Source: Chloroflexota bacterium (lineage in GTDB: Bacteria; Chloroflexota; Anaerolineae; Anaerolineales; Anaerolineaceae). From it: 7,762 nucleotides of DNA. Below the pieces are notes generated by a model. It did not search any database. It was not told where the DNA came from and worked only from the letters and a program-made list of their open reading frames with translations. Positions 1 through 6,674 of the stretch are shown piece by piece (the first letter of the stretch is position 1; each line of letters begins with the position of its first letter). The stretch is from the NCBI GenBank assembly GCA_012800995.1, contig JAAZIH010000130.1, positions 1 to 7,762 on the forward strand. Reading direction: 5' to 3'. The translations under genes were made by a program, and so were the position numbers.

Positions 1-566
1 GCCTAATATGAGGTCGCCTTCCCAATGACCAGGCACAGTTCTGTCTTCTACTTCCGCCGGGCGTTCTTCAATAGACAGCATACCGCTGATTTTTCCTCTT
101 GTTTCCTCTATCTGCCCGTTTTTTTGAGCTATGCGGTACTTGCGTTCCTGACGTAATCCTTCAATCAAGGTTTGCTTCAAGGCTCCACGTGGCAAGACAT
201 AAATGTGTTGGTAAATCGCTTCGTGTGAAAGGCGCATGCTCATGTCATGAGGATAATCGATTATCAACCTTTCGACAATAGCTTTGGGCGACCAACCCTG
301 TTTCACTTTTTCTTCCACATAGTTGCGAAGCCTTTGGTTTTGCATCTAGCGTCTTTTATGTTTCCTTCTGGAACTCGCATTGGCTTTTGCCTTTTGATTT
401 GGTGAGAAAGCCCAATAGCCTGTTTTGCTTACATTTCGCTTTATCTCTCGCGATATAGTGCGGGACTGCGCTCTAATTCCATGGCTATTGACCTTATGGA
501 CTTATTTTGAGCAAGTCCCTTGCTAATTATTTCTCTTTCTTCTTCATTCAATCTTGTGTATTGCAT
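1..566 (-). pseudogene. IS30-family transposase, degraded, 5' part only (left edge cuts it)
   Basis: This is the N-terminal half of an IS30-type DDE transposase, the enzyme that cuts and joins its own insertion sequence. Reading starts at ATG 566 (MQYTRLNEEEREII), a helix-turn-helix type N-terminus. After 35 residues the frame breaks at a run of three G on the plus strand (462-464). Restoring one base gives the expected RSP-R-TISREIKRN motif. In the original frame translation stops at 441-443. The restored frame continues through GYWAFSPNQKAKA to an in-frame TAG at 346-348, followed at once by ATG, then stays open to base 1. That stretch contains the family hallmarks WSPKAIVERL, LSHEAIYQHIY and VEDRTVPGHWEGDLI, the last holding the first catalytic Asp (codon 13-15). 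The rest of the catalytic core lies outside the window. Two lesions make it a pseudogene unless the sequence has errors. Family call is firm. Confidence 0.9.
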
Positions 567-590
567 ACGAATGATAGTATCTCCTCATCC

Positions 591-612
591 GTTGCACTAA
601 ATCCTTGAACCC
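591..612. repeat. Probable terminal inverted repeat of the IS30-family element
   Basis: Just upstream of the transposase start lies GTTGCACTAAATCCTTGAAC. It resembles the GTTGC...TTGAA arrangement at the ends of IS30-family elements, with the outer tip toward higher coordinates. The exact boundary and any target-site duplication cannot be set because the other end is outside the window. If correct, the element ends about 35 bases past the mrfB-like stop codon and did not interrupt that gene. Confidence 0.5.
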
Positions 613-646
613 AATTTATTAAAGATTTCCAGTCTCTTTTGCTCTA

Positions 647-1882
647 TCATCCCTTAAATTCAGTCTTTTTAATTTTATTAATGAGCCTGGTTCTGCGATT
701 TTCAAACCTTGTATAAACTTTTAAGTTCATTTCTTTTTCATCCTTTAACTGTTCTAATGCGCGATTGGTAAGTTGTAAGGCGATTTGGAGGTGCTTTGAC
801 TTATGCTCGTGATATTTGGCGAGTTCTTCCATGGCGGTTATGGATTGAAGACTTGCGGCTTCTTCCCAAAGTGATAAAGCATTTTGATACATGTTTTGTC
901 GTTTAAAAAGACTGGCTTGTTGAAGTAGAAATCGTGTGCGTAAATTAAAATCATCTTGATGGACGTGGGATTGTTGGTAAAGCTGATGCGCAATGTCGGT
1001 TTTATTCAATCTCTCAAAGACCCGACCAAGAGAATAACTGTCGTGAGAGAATGGTAATTTATCGTCAAGTGGATTTTCGAGAATGTTTGCAATATGACTA
1101 AACAATGCAGCTAAACTCACGACATCTTCCTGATTATGATAAAAGACTCCTTTCAAAGGACGCGCATCGCCAGTTCTAAGATAGTCCTTGTAGAATTCTG
1201 GCGCGAGATAGCCAGGTACTTCTGCGCCATCCCGATGAAATTGCAAAATATGCTGTTCAATATTCGATAGCCGACATTGTTCTAAGCGCAATTTCCAAAG
1301 TTGCCTGCTTATGGTCAGCAAATCGATATGGTAAACATCCATGAAGGGACTTGGAACTCTTTGCAAGATGTGACGGGTGTTGAGTATGGGGATGTCGAAA
1401 GCTTTGCCGTTAAAGGTTATGACAACTTTCATGTCTTTGCAAAACTGGGAGATTACGTGTAAAAAGGCTTCTTCTTCGGATGGATTGCGCAGAAAGAATT
1501 GTTCAAGAATTAAATCACCATCATCATACTTTGATAGTCCCAGTAAGAATATCATCGTCCCAGATCCACCAGATAAGCCTGTTGTTTCTGCGTCCAGAAA
1601 AATGAAATTATTTAATGATATAGAAACATTCCCAGGAATATCAGCCAACTGTAATAATCTTAAAAACTTGGCTGCAGGATGCAAATTGTAATTGCCTTGC
1701 GTATAGTCTAACTTGTAGCGTTTCTTTACTGACAGAATTGACCCAAGAGCTGTAGACGTTTCTTCACACTTAAGGACTGATTGTATGGGCCAGGATTTAT
1801 TTCTTTTTGAAATATCTTCTTGGAATCCAAATTTGACCCCCATTTTGCGCAATTGATCGCTAAGGTTCTGCCAATCACTCAT
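647..1882 (-). CDS. mrfB: MrfB/YprB-type RNase H-fold (DEDD) 3'-5' exonuclease with TPR-like C-terminus
   Basis: 411 residues. The central domain (about 90-265) is an RNase H-like exonuclease of the YprB type. Visible acidic motifs are FLDAETTG (D97, E99), FNGKAFDIPIL (D163), YHIDLL (D187) and HNQEDVVSL (H249, D253), the DEDD metal-ion set. The region about 280-378 is helical with repeated Tyr/Leu/Ala spacing that looks like TPR units, as in the Bacillus protein. In B. subtilis, MrfB is a nuclease working with the helicase MrfA in repair of mitomycin-type lesions. The gene starts in an ATGA overlap with the mrfA-like stop, with GAGG (1889-1892) six bases upstream of the ATG, so the two are translationally coupled. 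It is the last gene of the operon, and no clear terminator follows before the IS end. Activity on a specific substrate is inferred from family. Confidence 0.88.
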   Translation of the reverse strand: MSDWQNLSDQLRKMGVKFGFQEDISKRNKSWPIQSVLKCEETSTALGSILSVKKRYKLDYTQGNYNLHPAAKFLRLLQLADIPGNVSISLNNFIFLDAETTGLSGGSGTMIFLLGLSKYDDGDLILEQFFLRNPSEEEAFLHVISQFCKDMKVVITFNGKAFDIPILNTRHILQRVPSPFMDVYHIDLLTISRQLWKLRLEQCRLSNIEQHILQFHRDGAEVPGYLAPEFYKDYLRTGDARPLKGVFYHNQEDVVSLAALFSHIANILENPLDDKLPFSHDSYSLGRVFERLNKTDIAHQLYQQSHVHQDDFNLRTRFLLQQASLFKRQNMYQNALSLWEEAASLQSITAMEELAKYHEHKSKHLQIALQLTNRALEQLKDEKEMNLKVYTRFENRRTRLINKIKKTEFKG

Positions 1883-4386
1883 CTAAAGCCTCGAAGCAGC
1901 GCAATGCCTTCAGACTTGCCACCATAGCCTTCCTCACCAACAGGACCGACACAAGCCGGACAGCCATCCGCACATGGACAAGTTTCAATCGATTCAGCCG
2001 CGCGGTTAATCCAGAAGGTTTGCTTTTCATAAAGTTTTCTGGATAAGCCAAGTCCACCTGGGATATTGTCATAAATTAATATGGAAGGCATCCCATTAGC
2101 AAGGACGGATTTTGTTTCTGCTAACACGCCTATATCTTCCTGATCGCACATAATCAACAATGGCGCGAGATTGCGTAAAGCGTTACTTGCAGCAGCCAGA
2201 CCACTACGAATTCGCACATTTATTTCGGCCAAGTGATGGCAGGCAGGGCATAAACTGACCAAATTGCTGGCTTTATTCGCTAATTCTGAATCAGCAAAGG
2301 ATTTGAACGGTTGAATATGATGAACATGCAAATTTTGACTTTCAAATGATTTACCGCAAGCCCGGCAACGGTTTCCATCTCGATGAATAATTTTCTCTCT
2401 GATCCTTTGCCAATTTGGGCCATAATCATTTTGATATGCGCCCCATTTGCCTTCGGCTTTTAGTTTTTCCAGGAAACCTTGATTAAGATTCATCCAAAAA
2501 CCAAGTGTTTCAAGTTCGACTGGAGGCATGTTCAGAGGCTCAATGCCGATAAGCTCATTCGTGTGCCAGCGAAGCTTCTTGTAGCTGTTTAGCTCAAACT
2601 TGAGTGATAAATGCCCATAGTTACTTTGATAACTTGCATGTTGCTCTTGGGTAATAACTTTAAAATCTTCAATACTGGTAGTTCGTTTAGGAATTGTGTA
2701 ATACTCACTGTTGTTAGGCTGTAGAAAGCATTCACCTTTTTCCATATTGAGTTGCTTGACCAAAAAGATATCCGCGTCATGTAAGTATATAGCACCAGGA
2801 TGGACGAACCATGTAGCTGAGGAAGCATCTATCTCACCTATAATTTGCTTATTATCATCGTTTTCTGAGATTAAAGTTATTCGATTTGGAGAGGAAGAAC
2901 GCAAAGAGACATTGGCAGAGGGGTAATCATCACTAACGAAATAGAACTTTTCTCCTTGTTGGTTTAGGGTCGATTGTTGAGAAAAAAATTCGAGAACACT
3001 CCTTAACAAGTAGGGATCAAGTTGTCCAAAAGATTCGTTTGATGAAAAAGGGAGCTCAAATGCCGCGCAAAGGATATGCTGGGTCAAGATGGACAAATTG
3101 TTAGGATCAATTAAGGCATTCTCGGGATTATTTTCTGTGAGGTACTTAGGATGATTTGCCAGGTACTGATCAAGCGCATTCGGTGTAGGAATGAGGATTG
3201 CCAAAGAGTTTTGGTTTTTGCGTCCAGCGCGCCCTATGCGCTGTTTGCATGTCGCGATAGAGCCTGGATATCCAAGTAAAATGACCGATTCTAAATCACC
3301 AATATCAATCCCTAATTCCAGAGCGGAAGTTGAAACAACTGCTTTTAGCTCACCCTCACGAAAACGGCTTTCAATTTCACGCCTTTCTTTTTTTAAATAG
3401 CCACTGCGGTAGCCACTTACTTGTTCCCGTTCATGAAACGGTAATGAATCACGCAAATAGCTAAGAAACATCTCAACAGTGCGCCTTGTGCGGGCAAAGA
3501 TAAGGGTTTGATGGGCGTTTCCCATTAAAGTTTTACTAAAGTTTACGCCAGTTATGACCGCGCTTTTTCTGATGCCAAGTTGTTGATCAATCAGAGGTGG
3601 ATTGTAAATGATGAATTGTTTTTCACCATGTTCTGAACCATCTTGATTGATAAGTTGGACAGGAGATTCTATAAGGCTTTCAGCAAGTTCCTGAGGATTA
3701 CCAATAGTAGCAGAAGTAAGAATGAATTGCGGAAAAGAGCCATAAAAAGCACAGATGCGTTTAAGCCGGCGCAGGACATTGGCAAAATGTGCGCCAAAAA
3801 CTCCTCTGTAACTATGAGCTTCATCAATGACAACAAATCGCAAATCAGATAAAAAACGATGCCATGTGGTATGGTGAGGCAGTATGCCTTGATGAAGCAT
3901 ATCAGGGTTAGTCTTTAAGATATTCGCAGTATTGCGTATAGACTTGCGATGACTTTGCGGCGTGTCCCCGTCAAAGATAGCAGGCTTGATAATGCTTTCA
4001 ATATCAGATGAGGTTATGAGCTTGTTTAGTCCACTAAGCTGATCCTGTGAAAGGGCTTTGGTTGGATAGAGGTATAGCGCGGAAGCTTTCGAATTGGATA
4101 ATAAATTGTTGAGAATGGGTAGGTTATAGGCTAAGGTCTTTCCACTGGCTGTACCTGTAGCGATGATGACGTTTTTACCGTCATGTAAATAATTGAAACT
4201 TTCAGCCTGGTGGGAATAGAGATTGTCAATCTCCAAACGATAAAGTCCTTTGGCTAAACGAAGGTCGAGATTCTCAGGGGATGGGACAGTGCGTGGTTTA
4301 ACTGCGGGTGTACTTATCCACGCGCTAACGTTATCCATGAAGGATTGGTCATTTTTCCACTTATCTAAAAGATAATTGAGCTCCAT
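1879..4386 (-). CDS. mrfA: MrfA/YprA-type DEAH-box helicase with inserted HNH domain and DUF1998-type cysteine cluster
   Basis: 835 residues. The N-terminal half is a superfamily 2 helicase: Walker A GTASGKT (78-84), DEAH (188-191), TSAT (224-227), STSALELGIDIG (352-363) and QRIGRAGR (382-389). The C-terminal part has IYDNIPGGLGLS (771-782) and the four-cysteine cluster C803, C805, C809, C812 typical of MrfA/DUF1998. Between them, about 655-722, sits an HNH nuclease-like domain: CRAC (674-677), LHVHHI (686-691) and NLVSLCPACHH (708-718), giving two CxxC zinc pairs plus the His-Asn-His residues. B. subtilis MrfA is about 750 residues and, as far as I recall, lacks this. The extra length here matches one HNH module. 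It likely unwinds damaged DNA with MrfB as partner. The start lies 10 nt after the SDR stop without a recognisable Shine-Dalgarno, so translation may depend on coupling. Not DISARM: helicase and DUF1998 are in one chain. Confidence 0.9.
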   Translation of the reverse strand: MELNYLLDKWKNDQSFMDNVSAWISTPAVKPRTVPSPENLDLRLAKGLYRLEIDNLYSHQAESFNYLHDGKNVIIATGTASGKTLAYNLPILNNLLSNSKASALYLYPTKALSQDQLSGLNKLITSSDIESIIKPAIFDGDTPQSHRKSIRNTANILKTNPDMLHQGILPHHTTWHRFLSDLRFVVIDEAHSYRGVFGAHFANVLRRLKRICAFYGSFPQFILTSATIGNPQELAESLIESPVQLINQDGSEHGEKQFIIYNPPLIDQQLGIRKSAVITGVNFSKTLMGNAHQTLIFARTRRTVEMFLSYLRDSLPFHEREQVSGYRSGYLKKERREIESRFREGELKAVVSTSALELGIDIGDLESVILLGYPGSIATCKQRIGRAGRKNQNSLAILIPTPNALDQYLANHPKYLTENNPENALIDPNNLSILTQHILCAAFELPFSSNESFGQLDPYLLRSVLEFFSQQSTLNQQGEKFYFVSDDYPSANVSLRSSSPNRITLISENDDNKQIIGEIDASSATWFVHPGAIYLHDADIFLVKQLNMEKGECFLQPNNSEYYTIPKRTTSIEDFKVITQEQHASYQSNYGHLSLKFELNSYKKLRWHTNELIGIEPLNMPPVELETLGFWMNLNQGFLEKLKAEGKWGAYQNDYGPNWQRIREKIIHRDGNRCRACGKSFESQNLHVHHIQPFKSFADSELANKASNLVSLCPACHHLAEINVRIRSGLAAASNALRNLAPLLIMCDQEDIGVLAETKSVLANGMPSILIYDNIPGGLGLSRKLYEKQTFWINRAAESIETCPCADGCPACVGPVGEEGYGGKSEGIALLRGFR
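1889..1892 (-). promoter_or_regulatory. Shine-Dalgarno of the mrfB-like gene, inside the mrfA-like coding end
   Basis: GAGG on the minus strand, six bases before ATG 1882. It supports that start, whose ATGA overlaps the upstream TGA stop and so couples exonuclease translation to the helicase. Confidence 0.7.
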
Positions 4387-4396
4387 TAAAAAAGGA

Positions 4397-5245
4397 CTAT
4401 TTATGTTTAGTTTGTTTTTTCTTTATCGCATTTGCAACAAGTAAATCCATGATTGGGTAAACTAAATCGCCAAGTGTCGTTCCAAGGAGGTAAGTGAGCT
4501 TAGCGTCTATACCAGGTACTATTGCATATTTATTGCGTGCTGCTGCTTTTAAAACCGCGCTGGCTACCATGTTCGCTGGGATAGGTTTATCGGAATTGGC
4601 AATGACGTGTGTTTCAAAAGGCTTATATTGGTTTTCCCAGGTTAGCTGGGGTGTGTCAGTATCAGGAGGGTAAACAATGGATACATTTATACCCCGTGGC
4701 TTCATTTCTGCTCGTAGAACATCAGTGAAACCTCGAACTGCAAATTTAGCAGCAGAATAAGCGGTGTAGCCAAAAACACCTAAAACACCAGCTAAAGACG
4801 AAAAATTGATGATGTGTCCACTGCCTCGCTCAAGAAAATGAGGCAGCAGCAGTTTTGTCATTGTAACTGTTCCATGATAGTCAATATCCATGGTCCATTT
4901 GAAGATTTCTAAATCAAGTTCTTCTACATAACCAGGGCGGGCTACGCCAGCTGCATTGATCAATACATCTGGAATTGCTTGTTTCGCGAGATATTCAGGT
5001 ATAAGTTTACTGAGTGTCGGCGTGTCAGCAACATCAGCAGAAAGTGTATTAAAATACTGTTTTTCATGTACACGTAAAGGCAAAAGCGTGCTGACTGCCT
5101 CGTCAAGTTTAGTCTGGTTTCGTGCTAAAAGACAAACGGAGGCTCCCATTTGTACCAGCTTACGTGCAATGCACAAACCGATACCACTGGAGCCTCCAGT
5201 AATTAATACATGTTTATTTTCGAAATATTGATGAGCTTTTTTCAT
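4397..5245 (-). CDS. KDSR-like short-chain dehydrogenase (3-ketodihydrosphingosine reductase homologue)
   Basis: 282 residues, classical SDR fold binding NAD(P)H. Visible are the cofactor motif TGGSSGIG (16-23), NAAG (97-100), the catalytic Ser at 150 and YSAAK (Y163, K167). The stretch YPPDTDTPQL (192-201) followed by ENQYKPFETHVIA closely matches, from memory, the signature of eukaryotic FVT1/KDSR, which reduces 3-ketosphinganine to sphinganine. The C-terminus has a hydrophobic segment (about 251-274) and a lysine-rich tail, suggesting membrane association. The chosen ATG at 5245 overlaps the fmdB-like stop as ATGA and has GGGAG six bases upstream. A TTG two codons earlier is possible but less likely. 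A role in sphingoid-base synthesis is inference: no serine palmitoyltransferase is in the window. A general ketoacyl or steroid-type SDR remains an alternative. Confidence 0.85.
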   Translation of the reverse strand: MKKAHQYFENKHVLITGGSSGIGLCIARKLVQMGASVCLLARNQTKLDEAVSTLLPLRVHEKQYFNTLSADVADTPTLSKLIPEYLAKQAIPDVLINAAGVARPGYVEELDLEIFKWTMDIDYHGTVTMTKLLLPHFLERGSGHIINFSSLAGVLGVFGYTAYSAAKFAVRGFTDVLRAEMKPRGINVSIVYPPDTDTPQLTWENQYKPFETHVIANSDKPIPANMVASAVLKAAARNKYAIVPGIDAKLTYLLGTTLGDLVYPIMDLLVANAIKKKQTKHK

Positions 5246-5463
5246 CCACAACTCCCACAGTTATGGCTGGAGCAAGACGAGCATTGTGATGAGCCTTGGC
5301 TTAGGCTACGACCTGCACTATAAGCGTTCACTAAGGAAGGTAATCTTTTTGCTTCCTTTTTTAAACAAGCTGGACATTCAGCAGGGCTATCAGCCTGGCT
5401 GAATGGGCGTAACAATTCAAATTGACGTCCACAATGCTGGCATTCATACTCATATAAAGGCAT
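5242..5463 (-). CDS. FmdB-family zinc-ribbon protein with a second cysteine-rich tail
   Basis: 73 residues. It begins MPLYEYECQHCG, the FmdB/CxxC_CXXC_SSSS family signature, with C8xxC11 and C30xxC33 forming a zinc ribbon. The family's role is poorly defined; it has been proposed as a regulatory or metal-binding protein. The C-terminal tail is Ser/Gly/Cys-rich with four further cysteines (C61, C64, C69, C72), which could bind a second metal ion. The start follows the tdh-like stop by 12 nt and has a GGAG just upstream. Its end overlaps the next gene by 4 nt. It therefore sits inside the operon between two dehydrogenases, but the sequence does not reveal its function there. Confidence 0.88.
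   Translation of the reverse strand: MPLYEYECQHCGRQFELLRPFSQADSPAECPACLKKEAKRLPSLVNAYSAGRSLSQGSSQCSSCSSHNCGSCG
5252..5256 (-). promoter_or_regulatory. Shine-Dalgarno deciding the KDSR-like start
   Basis: GGGAG on the minus strand, six bases upstream of ATG 5245 and embedded in the codons for the Cys-Gly-Ser tail of the upstream zinc-ribbon gene. The spacing favours ATG 5245 over the TTG at 5251, which nearly abuts this site. Confidence 0.7.
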
Positions 5464-5475
5464 GTTTCTCCATTA

Positions 5476-6495
5476 TTAAGCGTAACGTTGGCGAATAGCT
5501 GGAATGAGATATTCGTTAATGGCGCGGTCGAAATCGTAATCAGGTTCCCAATCCCAGTCTTTACGCGCAGCGCTATCGTCTATATCAGCTGGCCAACTAT
5601 CCACGATACCCTGACGATTGACATCCGGAACGAAATCAATAACAGCATTGGGGAATGCTGCTTTGGTCACGTCACAGATTTCCTGGGCAGTAGGACTAAA
5701 ACTGGTGACGTTATAAACGGTTTGAGTTAAGCGTTCGCGATCAGCAGCATGGAGCATAACGAGTGATTTAATGGCGTCTGGCATCACCATGAAGGGTAAA
5801 GTGGAGTCAGGTCGGACAAAGCAGTTGTAATGCTTATTGCTGGCGGCAGCATGAATCATTTCAGGCCCGTAATCGCTGGTGCCACCAGTGGGCATTGTGT
5901 CAGCACTAATCAAGCCCGGAAAACGTAAGGCACGAAAATCAACATAAGGGCGCTCATTTACCGCATAGTTTAATTGCTTGTAATAACTGTTGAAATAGCG
6001 TCCAAGATTTTCACAGTAGAGTTTGTTAATACCATACATGGTGGTTGATTGTACGTAGTCATATTCTTTCACTTTGCCAGCTTCAGATTTAACGGTGAGA
6101 TTAGGAATGGCATGTACCGCGATCGAGCTTGGATAAATGAACTTTACAGGTCGTCCGGTCTTTTCCATTTGTTTCACACAAAGGTCAAGAAGATTCATGG
6201 TTCCATTGACATTGATATTGTGTGCCAATACCGGGTCATGCTCACCTTTTGTGGAGAGTATCGATGCGAGATGGTAAACCGTTGTAATATTGAAATTTTC
6301 AAAGAGTTCGGCTAATCCTTCTCGATCTTGAACGTCCATTGCCATTGGGTTTGAAACCATAGGGCGTAATTCCTCAGAAAGAAGGCTACGGCTAAAAGCA
6401 ATAATCTTTTTGTGACCAACTTTAGCGAGATGGTTAATCAGTCCGTGACCCACCTCTCCATTTGCACCTGTAATCAAAATGTAATCTTCGTTCAT
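5476..6495 (-). CDS. SDR-type NAD-dependent L-threonine 3-dehydrogenase (epimerase-like)
   Basis: 339 residues. Oxidises L-threonine to 2-amino-3-ketobutyrate using NAD, the first step of threonine breakdown to glycine and acetyl-CoA when paired with Kbl. It belongs to the extended-SDR (UDP-glucose epimerase-like) form of threonine dehydrogenase, not the zinc alcohol-dehydrogenase form. Visible features are the Rossmann motif GANGEVG (10-16), YPSSIAV (121-127, catalytic Ser), YGINK (Y154, K158), and the family signature FRALRFPGLIS (187-197) followed by GGTSDYGPEMIHAA (204-217). The start at 6495 has AAGGAGT six bases upstream. An in-frame ATG at 6585 would add 30 residues before the Rossmann strand and has no ribosome site. 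First gene of the operon. No kbl is in the window. Another extended-SDR substrate is possible but less likely. Confidence 0.87.
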   Translation of the reverse strand: MNEDYILITGANGEVGHGLINHLAKVGHKKIIAFSRSLLSEELRPMVSNPMAMDVQDREGLAELFENFNITTVYHLASILSTKGEHDPVLAHNINVNGTMNLLDLCVKQMEKTGRPVKFIYPSSIAVHAIPNLTVKSEAGKVKEYDYVQSTTMYGINKLYCENLGRYFNSYYKQLNYAVNERPYVDFRALRFPGLISADTMPTGGTSDYGPEMIHAAASNKHYNCFVRPDSTLPFMVMPDAIKSLVMLHAADRERLTQTVYNVTSFSPTAQEICDVTKAAFPNAVIDFVPDVNRQGIVDSWPADIDDSAARKDWDWEPDYDFDRAINEYLIPAIRQRYA

Positions 6496-6500
6496 CAAAC

Positions 6501-6507
6501 ACTCCTT
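6501..6507 (-). promoter_or_regulatory. Strong Shine-Dalgarno of the threonine dehydrogenase gene
   Basis: AAGGAGT on the minus strand, close to ideal distance from ATG 6495. It rules in favour of the 339-residue protein and against the longer in-frame reading. Confidence 0.8.
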
Positions 6508-6559
6508 AAGCAATATTTGTTTTTTAAGACCAGAACTGCTTTTATACAAAGAAGTAAGC

Positions 6560-6580
6560 AAGTGTTTCTCAAAAACACTT
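6560..6580. repeat. Perfect 8-bp inverted repeat in the operon leader
   Basis: AAGTGTTT and AAACACTT are separated by five bases (6568-6572). The repeat lies just downstream of the minus-strand promoter candidate and 65 bases ahead of the tdh-like start. It could be an operator for a dimeric repressor or an RNA hairpin in the 5' leader. No T-run follows in the minus orientation, so it is not a standard terminator for the operon. Confidence 0.6.
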
Positions 6581-6591
6581 TTCATAAAATG

Positions 6592-6619
6592 TATATAGCG
6601 GCTGACCCATCATTATCAA
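6592..6619 (-). promoter_or_regulatory. Candidate sigma70 promoter for the five-gene operon
   Basis: On the minus strand TTGATA (6614-6619) is followed after 16 bases by TATATA (6592-6597). The -35 matches consensus at five of six positions and the -10 at four of six. Transcription would begin near 6585, giving a leader of about 90 nt that contains the inverted repeat. Confidence 0.5.
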
Positions 6620-6629
6620 ACCTTAATAT
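6602..6629 (+). promoter_or_regulatory. Weak candidate promoter for the exported nuclease gene
   Basis: CTGACC (6602-6607), a 16-base gap, then TAATAT (6624-6629). Each box matches consensus at four positions. It overlaps the opposing promoter candidate, so the two would compete for polymerase. AT-rich DNA produces such matches by chance, so confidence is low. Confidence 0.22.
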
Positions 6630-6674
6630 ACCACGTTCCCTTAATTTCTAATTGAAATCATGTAAAATCAGATT

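Noticed and set aside
1377..1691. Plus-strand reading frame of 104 codons inside the mrfB-like gene
   Set aside because: Antisense to the conserved exonuclease domain, no family resemblance, no ribosome site; a shadow of the real gene.
1879..4386. DISARM-type defence locus because of a helicase plus DUF1998
   Set aside because: In DISARM these are separate proteins with a methyltransferase or phospholipase D partner. Here both are in one chain next to MrfB, which fits the MrfAB pair.
5246..5251. TTG start two codons upstream for the KDSR-like gene
   Set aside because: It almost abuts GGGAG, whereas ATG 5245 is correctly spaced and forms the ATGA overlap.
6560..6580. Rho-independent terminator
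   Set aside because: The stem is AT-rich, lacks a following T-run on the minus strand, has only four T on the plus strand, and sits at the start of transcription units, not at an end.
6496..6585. In-frame 30-residue N-terminal extension of threonine dehydrogenase from ATG 6585
   Set aside because: It precedes the Rossmann strand that normally opens the protein, has no ribosome site, overlaps the inverted repeat and begins at the predicted transcription start. ATG 6495 has a strong Shine-Dalgarno.
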